A program made the position numbers and the translations under genes. Under the pieces are notes generated by a model. That model saw only the letters and a program-made list of their open reading frames with translations. It was not told the DNA's origin and ran no database searches. A stretch of DNA of 64,000 nucleotides from Rhododendron vialii (taxonomy: Eukaryota; Streptophyta; Magnoliopsida; Ericales; Ericaceae): NCBI RefSeq assembly GCF_030253575.1, contig NC_080561.1, positions 26,345,564 to 26,409,563 of the forward strand. Direction: 5' to 3'. This document shows, one piece after another, positions 61,042 to 64,000 of the stretch. Each line of letters begins with the position of its first letter. Within the stretch, counting starts at the first letter, position 1.

Positions 61042-61378
61042 TTAATGAAAAAATTGGAGAAACATTATTGATGCTCGTTGTCGTGATATCGCCAATTACT
61101 GGAAGAGATCCCATATTGTGGTCATGGCACGATTCAATAATTGGACTCATGATATCATCCTATTACCATTACAAAACCAAAACGGGAAAGAGAAAAGAAA
61201 AATGTTGAAAGCAATAAACAAAACACAGAGTAGATCTTCAAACCCCCTATAAATCAAATTACAGTTCAACTCAAGAATCAAACACAATAACAGCGATACG
61301 TGAAAAAAAGAGAGGAGGAAATAACTCACCAAAGAGTGGTTGGGGATTGAAGAAAGGAGCTTTTGCACTGCATATTCT

Positions 61379-61464
<86 letters not shown>
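60515..61464. repeat. Cluster of (GA)n microsatellites
   Basis: GA tracts lie at about 60532-60574, 60990-61040 and 61411-61464, the last preceded by (AT)n from about 61385 and the first by (GT)n. Serine-leucine reading frames across them are artefacts. The sequence between them shows no gene. Confidence 0.85.
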
Positions 61465-61468
<4 letters not shown>

Positions 61469-61469
61469 G

Positions 61470-62460
61470 TGTTTGAAATTTGAAATGAGAGAAACAGCTA
61501 TCTTTTGGAAACCAAAACTGATCTACCGCTTTTTCTTCTTTTTTCTTTTTTGGCTATGTCCATAATTGATGGCTTAATGGCAGCAAACTAACCATTTTTA
61601 GTGTTTGGCTGTCATTTCAAATCTTAAAAGAAATCATGGCCGTTGGATTGTTAAAGGTGAGAAGGAAAGAATAGACCGAATCTCAGCAGAATATGAGGAA
61701 ATCATGCACCAAATTTTAGTTTGTTGTCAGTACATACGATAATCATGCACCAAAATTTGATCCCCAAAAATACTCATGTTAAGGCAGCAGATTAAGATAT
61801 TTTTTGTGTTCCCTGCCTACGGTCTTTTTTTTTTTTAAACCGTAGAAAAGGGGATTAGTCCCTTGCATGAGAACTGAAAAAAATCGTTGAAGTAGCACAT
61901 CAGAATGGGAGCAAAGATGAAGAAGTAGCACTAAGAATAGAACTTACTTCACTATTGGTGTCTCGGTGATGTCTGCAATGGTCTGAAGTTGGAATCGGTA
62001 CATAGGAAACAAAGACAAAGTTGACCAAAATAAAATAAAAAACGTATGCCTTATAGGTTTTCTTTAATTCTTCTCCCATTATTTTCAAATATATCGCTAC
62101 CTAAATAGAAGGTACAATCAAAATTTAAATCTTATGTGAGTGTTATTCACGTCTAAATAGAAGGTAGGAATAGCAGTAGCCTTCTAGGTTGCCTTAATTC
62201 ATGTCTAATTCCAATTATATCATTTAAATTGATTTGTTTATCTAGATAAACAATCCTTTCCAATTTGCTAGGATAATTCACGTCTAAATTTTCCTGTGAT
62301 TTCAGGAGAATAGAATTATGATAAATAGTTGTACAATCCTTTCCATATATATATCGGTAGCTCATCTATCCGTAGATCTCAGCCGTTGAAAAAATGTGTA
62401 CCGATCCTAGGGTCCAAAATATAGGAGAAAATATAGGGGATTTGAAAACCACTCTCCCAT
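61470..62460. other. Spacer, nothing recognised
   Basis: AT-rich. A GTCTAAATAGAAGGTA-like motif is repeated near 62100 and 62150. No gene or bounded element is supported. Confidence 0.4.

Positions 62461-62463
<3 letters not shown>

Positions 62464-62516
<53 letters not shown>
62464..62516. repeat. (AT)n(AC)n microsatellite
   Basis: TA tract followed by about 40 bases of CA. It directly abuts the Helitron 3' end. Confidence 0.95.
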
Positions 62517-62520
<4 letters not shown>

Positions 62521-64000
62521 CGAATGCCCGTGCCTGAAGGCATGGCACAACACATTTTGAAGACAACTAAAGCTACGGGTCGAGCAATGAGCAAAGGGAG
62601 CATGTTGAAAAAAATGGATAGGAACAAAGTAAAATATGGTATATTTTTGTTGTTGCAAAATTTTGATATGCTAATTACCTATGCCTGTAGCACTCCTTCA
62701 ACAAAAAATTTTATTTGTTAAGCCCCTACCCGTGTGTACATCACTACTAATGATAATCCCAATCACATATACCGAGTTAATTGCATTGATAGGAGACACA
62801 CTGAACTATATAAATCCAAACCACAAAACTCAAAACCAATACCATGTTGCATTCATAGAATCCAATTTTAACATGCATAAAAAATCTAAAAATCTATATA
62901 GAGTCAAATCTGATACACTACGTAGGGGGAAAAAAAGATGTTCAACATATATAGGTCTTATTGTCTTGAAATTTGTCTCTCCATCTGCCTCCCAAGAGTT
63001 TTTGTACCAACGCATATCTACCTCATCCAAAAAGCACAATTAGGAACATGAATAACAGCTTAAAAAAATAATTAATGAGCAAGAATCCCTTCTTGTAAAA
63101 GTAAAATGATGACTAATAATAGTTACCTTAATTCTAGATCTTGTTTATTTGTCTCTCAACACCATCATGGTACGATCATGACCTTTGTAGATGTACTTGT
63201 GGATATACTTAACAGATTTTATTCCAGGCCAAACTTCCACATTGATATGAGAATTATATTTTCTCGAAAGGTATGTATTGTATGGCACATCCCTTTTATC
63301 AATTCGTTGATCCCTTACAGTACAGAGGGAGTAAAGTAATAATGGCATTGGTAGGCATACCCCATGCATAAAAATACGATTAACTTCTTGCTCATCATGA
63401 ATCACCACAATTACATTTTTTTCTCGAAGACACGTAACCTTTGTACTGAAAAAATAAAACAAAGCAAATATGAATCAAATATATAAAGTCAGATTAAGCA
63501 ATGTAATTGAGTAAATAGTTCTTACATTTTCTGCAAGTTACCGTCGAGCTGCATAAGAAAATGAAGAATTCACCGAATGCATAGAAAACAATTAATTTGA
63601 TTATTATTACCAAGGTATAAAATGAAACGGTTCAACTCACATGGCCATAGACGCTTAGATTGTCCATGATTAGTTAAAGTCCCAAAAAGTTATCTGAAAT
63701 TTGAAAGAGAGTAATAGTCAAAAGTTATCATGGGAATAACAATAGAAAACGTTTTAAAGATATATATAGACTCCCATAATATTAAATGAGTGACAAAAAA
63801 CAAAAAAAAAAAGAACACAAAACTCCAGTTTGCGGTGTGTTTGGTTAACATCATAATATTTTCATCGATGCATATATGGTAACGTTTAAAAGAGTGTCAA
63901 TAACAACACATGTTCGAATGAAACAAAGTTCATAAAAATGAGAAAAAAAGGTTTACAGTTACTCCATGTACTAATCTTGCAAAAAAATTGTTGTTTTGAC
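62517..64000 (-). mobile_element. Helitron, 3' part, running off the right edge
   Basis: On the minus strand TGCC-TTCA-GGCA (62542-62531), ten bases and CTAG (62520-62517), then T, form a Helitron 3' terminus. It is close in sequence to the ends near 59603. Upstream on the same strand lies a Rep-like coding fragment (about 63350-63145). The 5' TC end is not seen and may lie beyond the window. The size is therefore open, and the stretch to 64000 is assigned by inference. Confidence 0.6.
63145..63462 (-). pseudogene. Helitron Rep/helicase-like fragment
   Basis: The minus-strand frame reads KRDVPYNTYLSRKYNSHINV, then EVWPGIKSVKYIHKYIYKGH and DRTMMVLRDK. This matches the Helitron replication-initiator (Helitron-like N) segment VVPYNPYL..KYN.HINVEVC.S, then IKAVKYLYKYIYKGHD. 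The conserved match starts at about 63310. The region upstream in the same frame (63462 to about 63320) is unrelated. The catalytic HUH and YxxY parts and the helicase are absent from the sequence examined, so this is a relic. Confidence 0.75.

Noticed and set aside
60893-61368. Two minus-strand frames with hydrophobic or Ser-Leu stretches
   Set aside because: Dominated by microsatellite sequence; no gene context.

Overview
This is nuclear DNA of a flowering plant. The genes have long AT-rich introns with GT..AG borders, the proteins match plant families end to end, and the spacers are full of plant MITEs, a TRIM retrotransposon, a solo LTR and Helitron ends. A eudicot is most likely, because the gene neighbours recall Arabidopsis chromosome 1. 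The species cannot be named from the sequence alone.

Four complete protein genes could be assembled exon by exon, with every intron phase consistent. (1) ECHIDNA/TVP23-like trans-Golgi membrane protein, + strand, 3564-10012, 6 exons, 183 aa. (2) Alkaline/neutral invertase (GH100) of the organelle-targeted INVA/INVC type, + strand, 12602-17656, 6 exons, 677 aa. (3) A DUF538 protein close to Arabidopsis SVB, - strand, 25621-23594, 2 exons, 169 aa. (4) Importin alpha, - strand, 48361-37356, 10 exons, 539 aa. They act in different processes (secretory and cell-wall traffic, sucrose cleavage, trichome/epidermal growth, nuclear import) and form no pathway. From memory, Arabidopsis carries INVA and SVB side by side (At1g56560/At1g56580), and IMPA-4 and ECH close together (At1g09270/At1g09330).

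Layout: 1-3.5 kb holds a single ferritin exon fragment between two PIF/Harbinger-type MITEs. 3.5-10 kb is ECH, with MITEs in introns 1 and 5. 10-12.6 kb is a spacer ending in GA repeats and a MITE in the invertase promoter. 12.6-17.7 kb is the invertase. 17.7-23.6 kb is a repeat-rich spacer with MITEs and an RNase H-like retroelement fragment. 23.6-25.6 kb is the SVB-like gene, whose intron contains one MITE nested in another. 25.7-37 kb is a transposon landscape: a 1.19-kb foldback element, Stowaway and Tourist MITEs, a tandem TRIM array bounded by one target-site duplication, and a hAT transposase relic. 37.4-48.4 kb is importin alpha, with a MITE in several introns. 48.5-64 kb has no intact gene: nested hAT-type MITEs, a solo LTR, a mariner pseudogene invaded by two MITEs, a fragment of a plastid-type protein gene, and stacked Helitron 3' ends with a Helitron Rep fragment near the right edge.

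The strongest structural observations are the TRIM concatemer (33066-34332), the repeated Helitron terminators (59603-59910), the foldback element and its shared module with a smaller MITE, and several nested insertions whose order can be read directly.
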